A stretch of 64,000 bases of DNA, taken from NCBI RefSeq assembly GCF_048323755.1, contig NZ_JBLWFS010000001.1, forward strand, positions 248,001 through 312,000, read 5' to 3'. Under the pieces are notes generated by a model. That model saw nothing but the letters and a program-made list of their open reading frames with translations. It had not been told where the DNA came from and ran no database searches. This document shows positions 8,226 to 15,611 of the stretch, in pieces. The translations under genes and the position numbers were made by a program. This stretch comes from Alkalihalobacterium sp048323755 (lineage in GTDB: Bacteria > Bacillota > Bacilli > Bacillales > Bacillaceae_F). Within the stretch, counting starts at the first letter, position 1. Every line of letters begins with the position of its first letter.

Positions 8226-9122
8226 TTATTTAATTTCTAAATGTTCTTTTAATTCGTTGCTAACTCGCGCAATTTCTTCATCCGGAACTATTAAATAATA
8301 AATACCGTTTATTCTAGTACCTGAACCAGAAATCTGGATTTCCTGAACGCTATGGCGCGCTTCGCGGTATTTCGATTGAATTTTATTCATAGCGTCAAAA
8401 TCTAAATCGGTCTTTACATTTGTTCCAATTACTCTAAGCATATCATCTAGTCTGGTAATCGAGCTAATTTGTGCCCCTTCTTGAATAATACCGTTAATGA
8501 CTTGACGCTGACGATCATTTCGACCAAAATCCCCACGTGGATCATCAAAGCGCATTCGTGAATAAGCAAGGGCTTTTTCACCGTCTAAGAATAGTTCACC
8601 CTCTGGAAAGTTAAAGCCTTCATAATTAAAGGAAAAGGTATTTTCGACGTTAACTCCACCGACCGCATCCACAATTTCTTTGAACCCAGCCATATTCACA
8701 CTAATATAGTGATCAATTGGAATGCCTAGTAAGTTCTCAACTGTATCCATTGTCATACCAACGCCACCAAAAGCATACGCGTGATTAATTTTATCTTGTG
8801 TACCACGGCCGATAATTTCCGTTCGCGTATCCCTCGGAATACTTACCATTTTCACTGATTTTTCATTTGGATTTACGGTCATAACAATAATCGTATCAGA
8901 ACGGCCTTTTATTTCATCCCCTCTAGAGTCAACTCCAGTAATTAAGAAAGAAAGGGGTTCTTTTTGTTCAACATCGACGATACGTGTTTTTTCGCGTTCG
9001 ATCGGTTCATGCATTTCAGTAGCAGTATCTTTAACGGACTTATATAAGTAAAACCCGTAACCGACAACGGAAAGAATAACGACACTTATAATTACAGAAG
9101 CAATGATAATTATTTTCTTCAT
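8226..9122 (-). CDS. LytR-CpsA-Psr (LCP) family glycopolymer ligase, second paralogue
   Basis: A 298-residue protein with an N-terminal membrane anchor (about residues 3-26) and an LCP domain: SFLITGVDSRGD, GRSDTIIVMTV, VSIPRDTRTEI, DKINHAYAFGG and YSRMRFDDPRGDFGRNDRQR. It probably attaches lipid-linked polymer to the wall. Compared with the paralogue at 5603 it lacks the long basic N-terminus and acidic tail. AAAGAGG precedes the ATG, and a good promoter lies upstream on the same strand. It is divergent from the EPS regulatory operon starting at 9370, which suggests a role in fixing that operon's polymer (inference). Confidence 0.92.
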   Translation of the reverse strand: MKKIIIIASVIISVVILSVVGYGFYLYKSVKDTATEMHEPIEREKTRIVDVEQKEPLSFLITGVDSRGDEIKGRSDTIIVMTVNPNEKSVKMVSIPRDTRTEIIGRGTQDKINHAYAFGGVGMTMDTVENLLGIPIDHYISVNMAGFKEIVDAVGGVNVENTFSFNYEGFNFPEGELFLDGEKALAYSRMRFDDPRGDFGRNDRQRQVINGIIQEGAQISSITRLDDMLRVIGTNVKTDLDFDAMNKIQSKYREARHSVQEIQISGSGTRINGIYYLIVPDEEIARVSNELKEHLEIK

Positions 9123-9175
9123 TCGTTTGTGCCTCTTTCTATTTTTTTGACATTTTTTGATAGACTAGCAGATTT

Positions 9176-9204
9176 ATTATAGTAGGAAATTCTTATTTTC
9201 GCAA
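9176..9204 (-). promoter_or_regulatory. Sigma-A promoter of the LCP gene
   Basis: Read on the minus strand: TTGCGA, a 17-base spacer and TATAAT, about 54 bases upstream of the ATG at 9122. Confidence 0.6.
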
Positions 9205-9295
9205 TCTGAATTTCCACATCTCTTTCTCACAAAAATTAGAAACATGTATAAAAATTTACTAATCTCGATTTTCATCTTCATATATCGACCTTTTG

Positions 9296-9304
9296 TGCTA
9301 TAAT
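9296..9304 (+). promoter_or_regulatory. Extended -10 TGCTATAAT of the chain-length regulator operon
   Basis: A perfect TGCTATAAT about 66 bases upstream of the ATG at 9370, with no clear -35. It is identical to the elements at 1850 and 4293, which suggests shared promoter ancestry among the envelope operons. Confidence 0.6.
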
Positions 9305-9369
9305 TCACTTTGTGATTAATTTGTTGAATTTAACAATTTTATAAGGTTCTTACTATTTAGGAGGAAAAG

Positions 9370-10083
9370 ATGGAAGAGACAATTAGCTTAAAAGAACTAT
9401 TTACGACCATAAGAAAAAGAATCAAATTACTTATGATACTACCGCTAATCGCTGTAGTAGTCAGTGGATTAGTCAGTTATTTATTTTTAACTCCAATCTA
9501 TCAATCATCAACACAAATTCTAGTAAACCAGTCAAAATCAGATATGCAAAACTTAAGTCAAGCCGATCTAAGAACGAATATAGAGTTAATTAATACGTAC
9601 AATGTCATCATGAAAAGTCCGGTCATCCTTGAAAAGGTGATTGACGAACTTAACTTGAATACATCAGTTGATGCTTTAAATAGTCGTGTTACTGTTGGTA
9701 GTGCGCAAAATTCCCAAGTTGTAGCGATTACTGTTCAACATGAAGATCCAGCAATGGCAGCGCAAATTGCTAATTCGGTTGCAACGGTGTTCCAACGTGA
9801 AATCGTGGATATTATGAATGTCGATAACGTAAGTATACTATCAGTCGCACAAATTTCAGACAATCCGAGTCCTGTGAAGCCGAACCCAACATTGAATATG
9901 GCTATAGCTTTTGTTGTAGGCCTAATGGCTGCTGTTGGACTTGCGTTCTTATTAGAATACTTAGACACGACAGTGAAAACAGAACAAGATATTGAGAGTT
10001 TACTTGGACTGCCTGTAATCGGTGTGGTTGCAAGAATGGAGTCGACAGGAACAGTGAAGAAAAACAGACGGAAAGCTTCTTAA
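9370..10083 (+). CDS. Polysaccharide chain-length modulator / tyrosine-kinase adaptor (YwqC/EpsA/CapA type)
   Basis: A 237-residue protein of the Wzz family. It has a membrane segment at about residues 19-41, an extracytoplasmic domain and a second membrane segment near residue 180 (after PSPVKPNPTLN), then a short basic cytoplasmic tail. In Gram-positive bacteria such proteins activate a separate cytoplasmic tyrosine kinase and set polymer length; the kinase is the next gene, 14 bases away. The proline-rich motif before the second membrane segment is characteristic. It starts at ATG after GGAGGAA. It is the first gene of an adaptor-kinase-phosphatase operon. Confidence 0.9.
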   Translation: MEETISLKELFTTIRKRIKLLMILPLIAVVVSGLVSYLFLTPIYQSSTQILVNQSKSDMQNLSQADLRTNIELINTYNVIMKSPVILEKVIDELNLNTSVDALNSRVTVGSAQNSQVVAITVQHEDPAMAAQIANSVATVFQREIVDIMNVDNVSILSVAQISDNPSPVKPNPTLNMAIAFVVGLMAAVGLAFLLEYLDTTVKTEQDIESLLGLPVIGVVARMESTGTVKKNRRKAS

Positions 10084-10097
10084 AGTAGGAGGACAAT

Positions 10098-10787
10098 ATG
10101 GCACGTAATAAACAAGTGAAAGATCATAAGCGAAAACTAATTACACAAGATGATCCGAAATCGCCCATTGCGGAACAATACCGTACGATACGGACGAATA
10201 TTGAATTTGCTTCGGTAGATGAGAAAGTCAAAACGATTCTCGTAACGTCTACGGGGCCAGGAGAAGGAAAGTCAACTACGGCGGCCAACCTAGCCGTAGT
10301 GATGGCACAGCAAGGAAATAAAGTGTTATTGATGGATTCGGACTTAAGAAAACCAACGGCCCACTATACATTTGGCGTACCGAATATTGCCGGATTAACA
10401 AGCCTGCTCACAAAACAGCACACAGCAGAAGAAGCGTTACAAGTGACAAAAGTAGAAAACCTGTTCTTGTTGCCAAGTGGACCGATCCCGCCAAATCCGG
10501 CAGAGTTGCTGAGTTCACGTGGGATGACGTTATTCTTAGAAGCAGTAGCAAAGAAGTTTGATATTGTCATTATCGATTCACCGCCGCTTATGGCTGTAAC
10601 GGATGCACAAATTCTGTCTAATTATACCGATGGAACAATTTTAGTGGTAGGTAGTGGAAAAGCTGACCGCGAGCAAGCGGTTAAGGCAAAAGACATGTTA
10701 GTTGCAGCAAAAGCGAAAATTCTAGGTGTGGTCCTAAACGGGAAAGAACAAAAAGAGGGGCAAAATTACTATTATTATGGTAGTTAA
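10098..10787 (+). CDS. Bacterial tyrosine kinase (BY-kinase), YwqD/EpsB/CpsD type
   Basis: A 229-residue cytoplasmic BY-kinase. It has Walker A STGPGEGKSTTAANLA, Walker A' LLMDSDLRKPTAH and Walker B VIIDSPPL. The C-terminus is a tyrosine cluster (NYYYYGS) that is autophosphorylated in this family. The N-terminal SPIAEQYRTIRTNIEF motif is the oligomerisation/activation region. It works with the membrane adaptor just upstream and is reset by the phosphatase downstream. Substrates in related bacteria include UDP-sugar dehydrogenases and the export machinery. Start ATG follows AGTAGGAGG. Typical length and all motifs are present. Confidence 0.93.
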   Translation: MARNKQVKDHKRKLITQDDPKSPIAEQYRTIRTNIEFASVDEKVKTILVTSTGPGEGKSTTAANLAVVMAQQGNKVLLMDSDLRKPTAHYTFGVPNIAGLTSLLTKQHTAEEALQVTKVENLFLLPSGPIPPNPAELLSSRGMTLFLEAVAKKFDIVIIDSPPLMAVTDAQILSNYTDGTILVVGSGKADREQAVKAKDMLVAAKAKILGVVLNGKEQKEGQNYYYYGS

Positions 10788-10867
10788 TGTAACTTTGATA
10801 AAAACTTATACCTAATTGTCCAAATCTATGATAATATGGTAAAGGATTTACAGAAGAGGTGAGTAAA

Positions 10868-11635
10868 GTGATTGATATCCATTGTCATATCTTACCGAAT
10901 GTAGATGATGGGCCAAGTCATATGACCGAGAGTATAAAAATGGTTGAACAAGCGATTCAAGAAGGAATATCAACGATCATTGCGACTCCCCATCATATGA
11001 ACAGCTCTTATATAAACAAAAAAGATTTGATACTAGAAGCCGTAAATCAATTGAATGAAGAAGTTCGTTCGTTAGGACTTGATATAACTATACTACCAGG
11101 ACAAGAATGTCGTATTTATGGGGAACTTGTAGAAGATTATCATAAAGGCGACATTCTTCCTTTAGCAGGAACCGATAAATATGTATTTGTCGAATTTTCG
11201 TCCAATAGTGTTCCGCGGTATGCGAAGCAATTATTCTATGATATTCAAATGGCAGGGTTAATCCCGATTATTGTCCATCCGGAAAGAAATAGTAAAATCA
11301 TAGAGTCACCGGATATTTTATATGATTTTGTCAACAGTGGTGTGTTAACACAGATCACCGCCTCGAGTTTAACAGGACATTTTGGAAAAAAGATTAAACG
11401 ATTTACAGAAGACCTTATTGATTTTAATTTAACACACTTCCTTGCGTCGGATGCACATGGTCTTAGTAAACGGCCGTTTCGGATGCGCGAGGCATTTGCC
11501 GAATTAGAAAAAAACTTTGGAACGGATATGGTTTATAAGTTTCAAGAAAGTGCCGATCTCGTTGTGAATGGACTTCACGTAGCAGTGGAACCACCGGAAC
11601 GAATTAAAAAGAAGAAGTTCCTAGGGATCTTTTAA
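10868..11635 (+). CDS. PHP-type protein-tyrosine phosphatase, YwqE/CpsB type
   Basis: A protein of about 255 residues of the PHP superfamily, metal dependent. Seen: N-terminal DIHCHILPNVDDGP, IATPHHM, GQECRIYGEL, IVHPERN and FLASDAHG, i.e. the full set of His/Asp/Glu metal ligands. It dephosphorylates the BY-kinase encoded upstream. The frame opens at GTG 10859, but the second GTG at 10868 sits 4-7 bases after AGAGGTGAG and gives the N-terminus MIDIHCH usual for this family, so 10868 is chosen. Confidence 0.9.
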   Translation: MIDIHCHILPNVDDGPSHMTESIKMVEQAIQEGISTIIATPHHMNSSYINKKDLILEAVNQLNEEVRSLGLDITILPGQECRIYGELVEDYHKGDILPLAGTDKYVFVEFSSNSVPRYAKQLFYDIQMAGLIPIIVHPERNSKIIESPDILYDFVNSGVLTQITASSLTGHFGKKIKRFTEDLIDFNLTHFLASDAHGLSKRPFRMREAFAELEKNFGTDMVYKFQESADLVVNGLHVAVEPPERIKKKKFLGIF

Positions 11636-11649
11636 ATTAGGTGATTGTG

Positions 11650-11811
11650 TTGAAGAAAGTATCCGATTTTCCAAAGACCATTAATAAAACTGTTCGCTAT
11701 ATCAAACAGGATGCGCCTCTTGAAGATCTGGAGGCGATCCACCAACTCATTAAAACAGCCATAGATAGAAGAAAACAACTAGAAAATAGGTCGAGCAAGG
11801 CGACCTGTTGA
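11650..11811 (+). CDS. Small hypothetical protein, 53 residues
   Basis: A short frame that begins 14 bases after the phosphatase stop. AGGTGA (11639-11644) is five bases before a TTG at 11650. The predicted product is basic and mostly helical by composition (motifs KTINKTVRYIK and LEAIHQLIKTAIDRR), with a single Cys at the end. I do not recognise a family. Close spacing, a usable ribosome site and sensible composition support a real gene. It is last in the adaptor-kinase-phosphatase operon and ends just before the structured RNA at 11822. An alternative start is the GTG at 11647. Confidence 0.5.
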   Translation: MKKVSDFPKTINKTVRYIKQDAPLEDLEAIHQLIKTAIDRRKQLENRSSKATC

Positions 11812-11821
11812 TCATATCTAT

Positions 11822-11935
11822 TGGGCAATGTCTCCTTGCCGTTATCGATGGAGGCACTCGATCATGCTGTGGGGTTCAATAAACTGAACCCTTAGGTGCA
11901 TTGTCACCAAGGGTATGGTGTGAGGAGAGGTTAAA
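11822..11935 (+). ncRNA. Structured leader RNA resembling EAR (eps-associated RNA)
   Basis: A gene-free stretch that folds densely. Seen: TCTCCT (11831) pairs with AGGAGA (11923); ATCGA/TCGAT (11844/11858) closes a hairpin around GGAGGCAC; GGGTTCA/TGAACCC (11872/11885) is a perfect hairpin; GGTG/CACC (11895/11905) closes another. The loop CATTGTC (11899-11905) can also pair with GGCAATG (11824-11830), giving a pseudoknot. Known: EAR is a structured processive-antitermination RNA placed inside Bacillales exopolysaccharide operons after the EpsA/EpsB genes. Here it follows their equivalents and precedes the polymer genes. Inference: an EAR homologue. I could not test it against the Rfam model. 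Confidence 0.6.
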
Positions 11936-11998
11936 TGCCTCTATAATATTTTTATTGTAAAACAAGTAAAATTGAAACGCTTTCATAAAAACTCAATC

Positions 11999-12050
11999 AA
12001 GCCTTAAGCTATGCATCTTTTCATCAAAAGGAATATAGCTTAAGGCTTTA
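11999..12050 (+). terminator. Strong hairpin between the EAR-like RNA and galU
   Basis: AAGCCTTAAGCTAT (11999-12012) pairs perfectly over 14 bp with its complement at 12035-12048, around a 22-base loop, followed by a weak T/A stretch. It is the first terminator-like structure downstream of the EAR-like element, so it could be its target or could end the upstream operon. Confidence 0.6.
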
Positions 12051-12076
12051 TTAATAAAAATATTGGAGGTATCCAA

Positions 12077-12961
12077 ATGTATAAAAAAGTAAGAAAGGCA
12101 ATTATTCCTGCAGCTGGCTTAGGAACAAGGTTTTTGCCTGCTACAAAAGCGATGCCGAAAGAAATGTTACCGATAGTTGATAAGCCAACTATTCAGTACA
12201 TAATTGAAGAGGCGGTTGAGTCGGGTATTGAAGATATCATTATTGTAACGGGTAAAGGAAAACGAGCCATTGAAGATCACTTTGACCATGCGTTTGAGTT
12301 GGAACAAAACTTAATAGAAAAACAAAAGTTTGAGCTACTAGAAAAGGTCCAACAATCTTCTAAAATGGTAGATATTCATTATATTCGACAAAAAGAGCCT
12401 AAAGGGTTAGGTCATGCGGTTTGGTGTGCTCGTAAGTTTATTGGGAATGAGCCGTTTGCTGTTTTATTAGGCGATGATATAGTACAAGCTGAAACACCTT
12501 GCTTAAAGCAATTGATTGATCAATACGAAGAAACCCTTTCCTCTGTAATTGGTGTACAATCTGTTCCTGATGAAGAAACTCATCGCTATGGTATTGTTGA
12601 TCCGCTTGGTAATGTTGGGCGAAGACATTCTGTTAATCAATTTGTCGAAAAACCAAAACAAGGAACTGCCCCCTCTAATCTAGCTATCATGGGGCGTTAT
12701 GTGTTAACTCCTGAGATCTTTATGTTATTAGATCGTCAGGAAGCAGGAGCTGGAGGAGAAATTCAGTTAACAGATGCCATCCAAAAGCTTAATGAAATTC
12801 AACGAGTTTTTGCATATAACTTTGAAGGTAACCGTTATGATGTTGGTGAGAAGATGGGATTTGTGAAGACAACGATTGAGTTTGCGATGCAGAATGGGGA
12901 GTTAAAGCATGAGTTGCTGAGGTTTCTTGAGGATGTTGTAGAGAAGGAGAAAGTGAAGTAG
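12077..12961 (+). CDS. galU: UTP-glucose-1-phosphate uridylyltransferase
   Basis: A 294-residue enzyme that makes UDP-glucose from UTP and glucose-1-phosphate. Motifs: AAGLGTRFLPATKAMPKEML (the nucleotide-binding signature), IVDKPTIQYI, LLGDDIV and FEGNRYDVGEKMGF near the end. Length and all signature segments match GalU/GtaB. A GGAGGT site lies eight bases before the ATG. It opens the exopolysaccharide gene block; with galE at 23417 it can supply UDP-glucose and UDP-galactose. A remnant of a UDP-glucose dehydrogenase gene follows it. Confidence 0.93.
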   Translation: MYKKVRKAIIPAAGLGTRFLPATKAMPKEMLPIVDKPTIQYIIEEAVESGIEDIIIVTGKGKRAIEDHFDHAFELEQNLIEKQKFELLEKVQQSSKMVDIHYIRQKEPKGLGHAVWCARKFIGNEPFAVLLGDDIVQAETPCLKQLIDQYEETLSSVIGVQSVPDEETHRYGIVDPLGNVGRRHSVNQFVEKPKQGTAPSNLAIMGRYVLTPEIFMLLDRQEAGAGGEIQLTDAIQKLNEIQRVFAYNFEGNRYDVGEKMGFVKTTIEFAMQNGELKHELLRFLEDVVEKEKVK

Positions 12962-13227
12962 AATTTTTACGTGCGGAAGGGTTAGTGGTTGGTTGGCAGG
13001 GAAAGGTAGTACAATCTTTTTTAACCATACACCCTTCTACCTCTAATACACTTTGACACCATAGAAATGCTGAATTAGATTTTCGGTAGTGTTAGATGTT
13101 TTTTGCTAATATTATTTTAATAAAAACATATTTAGATTTATAGATTAACCATGAAAAAGTGTGTATATAACATTTGTTGATCACAAAATGTTATTTATTT
13201 GAAAAGGTAATTAGAACATTTAAGATA

Positions 13228-13308
13228 ATTTTGACAGTACTGTTTGTGAGCAGGATGTGATTTAGCTCAAATTGGTGGGAAGGTTGTTTGTATCGATGGT
13301 AGGTAGTG
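13228..13308 (+). pseudogene. Remnant of a UDP-glucose 6-dehydrogenase gene, N-terminal fragment
   Basis: Reading through frameshifts, the DNA encodes LVSG-(V)C-LAQIGGKVVCIDG. This matches the NAD-binding N-terminus of UDP-glucose 6-dehydrogenases (GYVGLVSGxCLAxIGHKVVCxD). The clean part LAQIGGKVVCIDG is followed at once by in-frame stops. Inference: galU was once followed by ugd, which has decayed or been deleted. Confidence 0.55.
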
Positions 13309-13451
13309 GTAATGATGGCGACGAAAATTCTTTTTTGTGATCAAAAGCAATTAGTAGTTAGGGGATAGCCCATAGAAAGCACCAAACCTAATTACTAATA
13401 ACTGAACGATTAAATACTGGTGAGTATGTTTTAAAGGGTTCTTCATTAAAG

Positions 13452-13484
13452 CATGATTTGTTACCGTTAGTGCAACAAATCATG
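13452..13484 (+). promoter_or_regulatory. 11-bp perfect inverted repeat upstream of the sugar transferase
   Basis: CATGATTTGTT and AACAAATCATG flank an 11-base spacer, ending about 30 bases before the preferred ATG at 13515. No T-run follows, so it is more likely an operator or RNA structure than a terminator. Confidence 0.45.
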
Positions 13485-13514
13485 AAGAAACAGTTAGTAG
13501 GTGGTGAAAAAGAA

Positions 13515-14228
13515 ATGGAACAAATTGATTATGAAGCAAAAAGAAATGCAGAAAAAGAAGTAGCTGCTACTACAGATCTTTCTGTAAAGAGAATAAAAAG
13601 CAGAAGTAACATGTTATTATACCCATTTAGTAAGAGGTCATTGGATATAGCGGGGTCTCTTATGGCAATTGTTATTTTTAGTCCATTGTTTTTTCTGATA
13701 TCGATCTTTTATTTATTCGAAAAAAGAAAAGGCTCAATTTTTTTTAAACAACTTAGAGTTGGTAAAAATGGCGAAATGTTTCAAATATATAAGTTTCGTT
13801 CAATGGCAATTGACGCAGAAGAACGTTTAAAAAGCGATAGAATACTATACGAAAAATATATAGAAAATAATTATAAGCTTGAACCTGAAGAGGATCCAAG
13901 AATTACAAAGTTAGGTGCCTTTCTTAGAAAAACTAGTTTAGATGAATTACCCCAATTTATAAATGTTCTAAAAGGTGATATGAGTTTAGTAGGTCCTAGA
14001 CCTGTAGTTGAAGCAGAACTTAATGAATATGGTAATAAAGCAGACTTATTCTTATCAGTAAAGCCAGGGGTAACCGGTTATTGGCAAGTTAGTGGGAGAA
14101 GTAATATTGGTTATCCGCAAAGAGTAAATTTAGAACTTGAATACGTGTATAAACAATCCTTACTTTTTGATATAAAAATAATATTTAAAACATTTTTGAT
14201 AGTTTTCTTGAAAAGAGGAGCCTACTAA
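13515..14228 (+). CDS. Polyprenyl-phosphate sugar-phosphotransferase (initiating transferase, short form)
   Basis: A protein of about 237 residues of the bacterial sugar transferase family (WcaJ/WbaP C-terminal catalytic domain only). It loads the first hexose-1-phosphate onto undecaprenyl phosphate at the membrane. Seen: one re-entrant hydrophobic segment after KRSLDIAGS, the KFRSM motif, RKTSLDELPQFINVL, GDMSLVGPRP and PGVTGYWQVSGRS. The frame extends upstream to a TTG at 13458, but GTAGGTGGTG lies about ten bases before the ATG at 13515, so that start is preferred. It is the initiator of the exopolysaccharide repeat unit made by this locus. Confidence 0.88.
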   Translation: MEQIDYEAKRNAEKEVAATTDLSVKRIKSRSNMLLYPFSKRSLDIAGSLMAIVIFSPLFFLISIFYLFEKRKGSIFFKQLRVGKNGEMFQIYKFRSMAIDAEERLKSDRILYEKYIENNYKLEPEEDPRITKLGAFLRKTSLDELPQFINVLKGDMSLVGPRPVVEAELNEYGNKADLFLSVKPGVTGYWQVSGRSNIGYPQRVNLELEYVYKQSLLFDIKIIFKTFLIVFLKRGAY

Positions 14229-14308
14229 GAGTTTTGATATCTATAAAAAGAAATTATAATAAATTTTGTTTAATATAAAATTTGCAACTATTATTGAATA
14301 ATCGTTTT

Positions 14309-14340
14309 TTAAACTGTAACTTATGGATGCTACAGTTTAA
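14309..14340. repeat. 10-bp perfect inverted repeat
   Basis: TTAAACTGTA and TACAGTTTAA around a 12-base spacer in the gap between the sugar transferase and the next glycosyltransferase. Without a following T-run it is only a weak terminator candidate. Confidence 0.4.
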
Positions 14341-14394
14341 CAAAAATGAGGGCTTTTTTAGAAATCTATTAAAGAAGGGTATGTAAAGAATCAA

Positions 14395-15210
14395 ATGGAA
14401 TTTTCTGTTTTAATGTCTTTATACAAGAATGAGAAACCAGAATACTTGAAAGAAGCAATAGATAGTATTATTGGGCAAACTTTGATGCCGAACGAAATTG
14501 TTATTGTAAAAGATGGTGAGCTAACAATAGAATTAGAAAATACTCTAAATGAATATTCAGAGCAGTATCAAAGTATTTTTAAATTTGTTGTTCTTAAAAA
14601 AAACGTTGGTCTAGGTTTAGCATTAAGAGAAGGTGTAAAAGCCTGTTCAAATGATATTATTGCTCGAATGGATTCAGATGACATTGCTCATTGTGAAAGG
14701 TTTCGCAAGCAAATTGATTTTATGAAGAGTAATCCTCATATAACTATTGTAGGTACGAATGTACTTGACTTTGACAAAACCATTAAAAATGTGGTTTCTA
14801 GGCGTATTTTCCCTGAAAGTAATAATGACATTATAAAGTTTTCAAAACGAAGATGCCCTTTTTTACACCCTTCAATTGTTTTTAAAAAACAAGCAGTTTT
14901 AGAAATTGGGAACTATGAACATTTACTCTGGTTCGAAGATTATTATATATTTTTAAAATTACTTTCAAGAGGTTACCAAGGCCATAATATTCAAGAAAAT
15001 TTATTGTATTTTAGAAGTAATGATAATATGTTTCAAAGACGTGGTGGCATAAACTATTTAAGGCAAGAATTAAGAGCGTTGACAATTTTTTATAAACAAG
15101 GATATTATAATTTTTTTTATTTTATAACTAATTTACTAGTTAGAAGCAGTGTAAGAGTTTTAGGGAATAAATTTAGAAAAATCTTTTATAATAAACTTCT
15201 TAGAAGTTAG
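14395..15210 (+). CDS. GT2-family glycosyltransferase
   Basis: A 271-residue GT-A enzyme. The start EFSVLMSLYKNEKPEYLKEAIDSI is the usual GT2 opening, EIVIVKDGEL follows, and ARMDSDDIA gives the metal-binding DxD. WFEDYYIFLKLL (ED motif) is the likely base region. It adds a sugar to the lipid-linked repeat unit; donor unknown. The ribosome binding site is weak (AAAGAA before ATG). Base composition here becomes clearly more AT-rich than in the galU region, as is common for horizontally exchanged serotype-type genes. Confidence 0.88.
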   Translation: MEFSVLMSLYKNEKPEYLKEAIDSIIGQTLMPNEIVIVKDGELTIELENTLNEYSEQYQSIFKFVVLKKNVGLGLALREGVKACSNDIIARMDSDDIAHCERFRKQIDFMKSNPHITIVGTNVLDFDKTIKNVVSRRIFPESNNDIIKFSKRRCPFLHPSIVFKKQAVLEIGNYEHLLWFEDYYIFLKLLSRGYQGHNIQENLLYFRSNDNMFQRRGGINYLRQELRALTIFYKQGYYNFFYFITNLLVRSSVRVLGNKFRKIFYNKLLRS

Positions 15211-15611
15211 TTTGAAAAAGCTGCAAATTAGGGTGGACAACCTTTACTAAATTAGTTTCCTATCTTGTTTGATATAAACATAGATGCAAGTAATATTTTT
15301 AATATCTTATTTTTAAAAGTCAAACTAGATAGATATGCATTTTTTTGAAAAACTGAAGAATTCTAATACTCTCTTATATATTATTTGCAAAGTTTATATA
15401 TAATAATATATTATTTCCATCAGTAAATGTTTTGGGGGTACTAAAAGTTACTCTTCTAAAAGTACAAAATATTAAACCTATCTAAATAAACATACGTATT
15501 GTAAAAGATTATTGTCTACCTATCTCAATTTTACGTGAAGAAATTTGTATAAAAAATAATTAATATGGTGAATAAATTACCTACTATAAAACTTTTGGAA
15601 GGATATAAATA
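15211..15611 (+). other. AT-rich gap, nothing recognised
   Basis: About 400 very AT-rich bases with many stops on both strands and no convincing coding remnant. The last 15 bases hold the GGAAGGA ribosome site of the flippase gene. Confidence 0.5.

Larger units (their letters stand above)
12962..13514 (+). other. Gene-poor stretch with gene remnants between galU and the sugar transferase
   Basis: About 550 bases without an intact gene. It holds a decayed UDP-glucose dehydrogenase fragment (13228-13308). From 13392 there is also an open frame, joined to the next gene's frame, that reads like protein (LNTGEYVLKGSSLKHDLL) but has no start. I could not assign the latter; it may be the tail of another lost gene. 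An 11-bp inverted repeat lies at 13452-13484. No clear promoter for the downstream gene was found. Confidence 0.5.
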
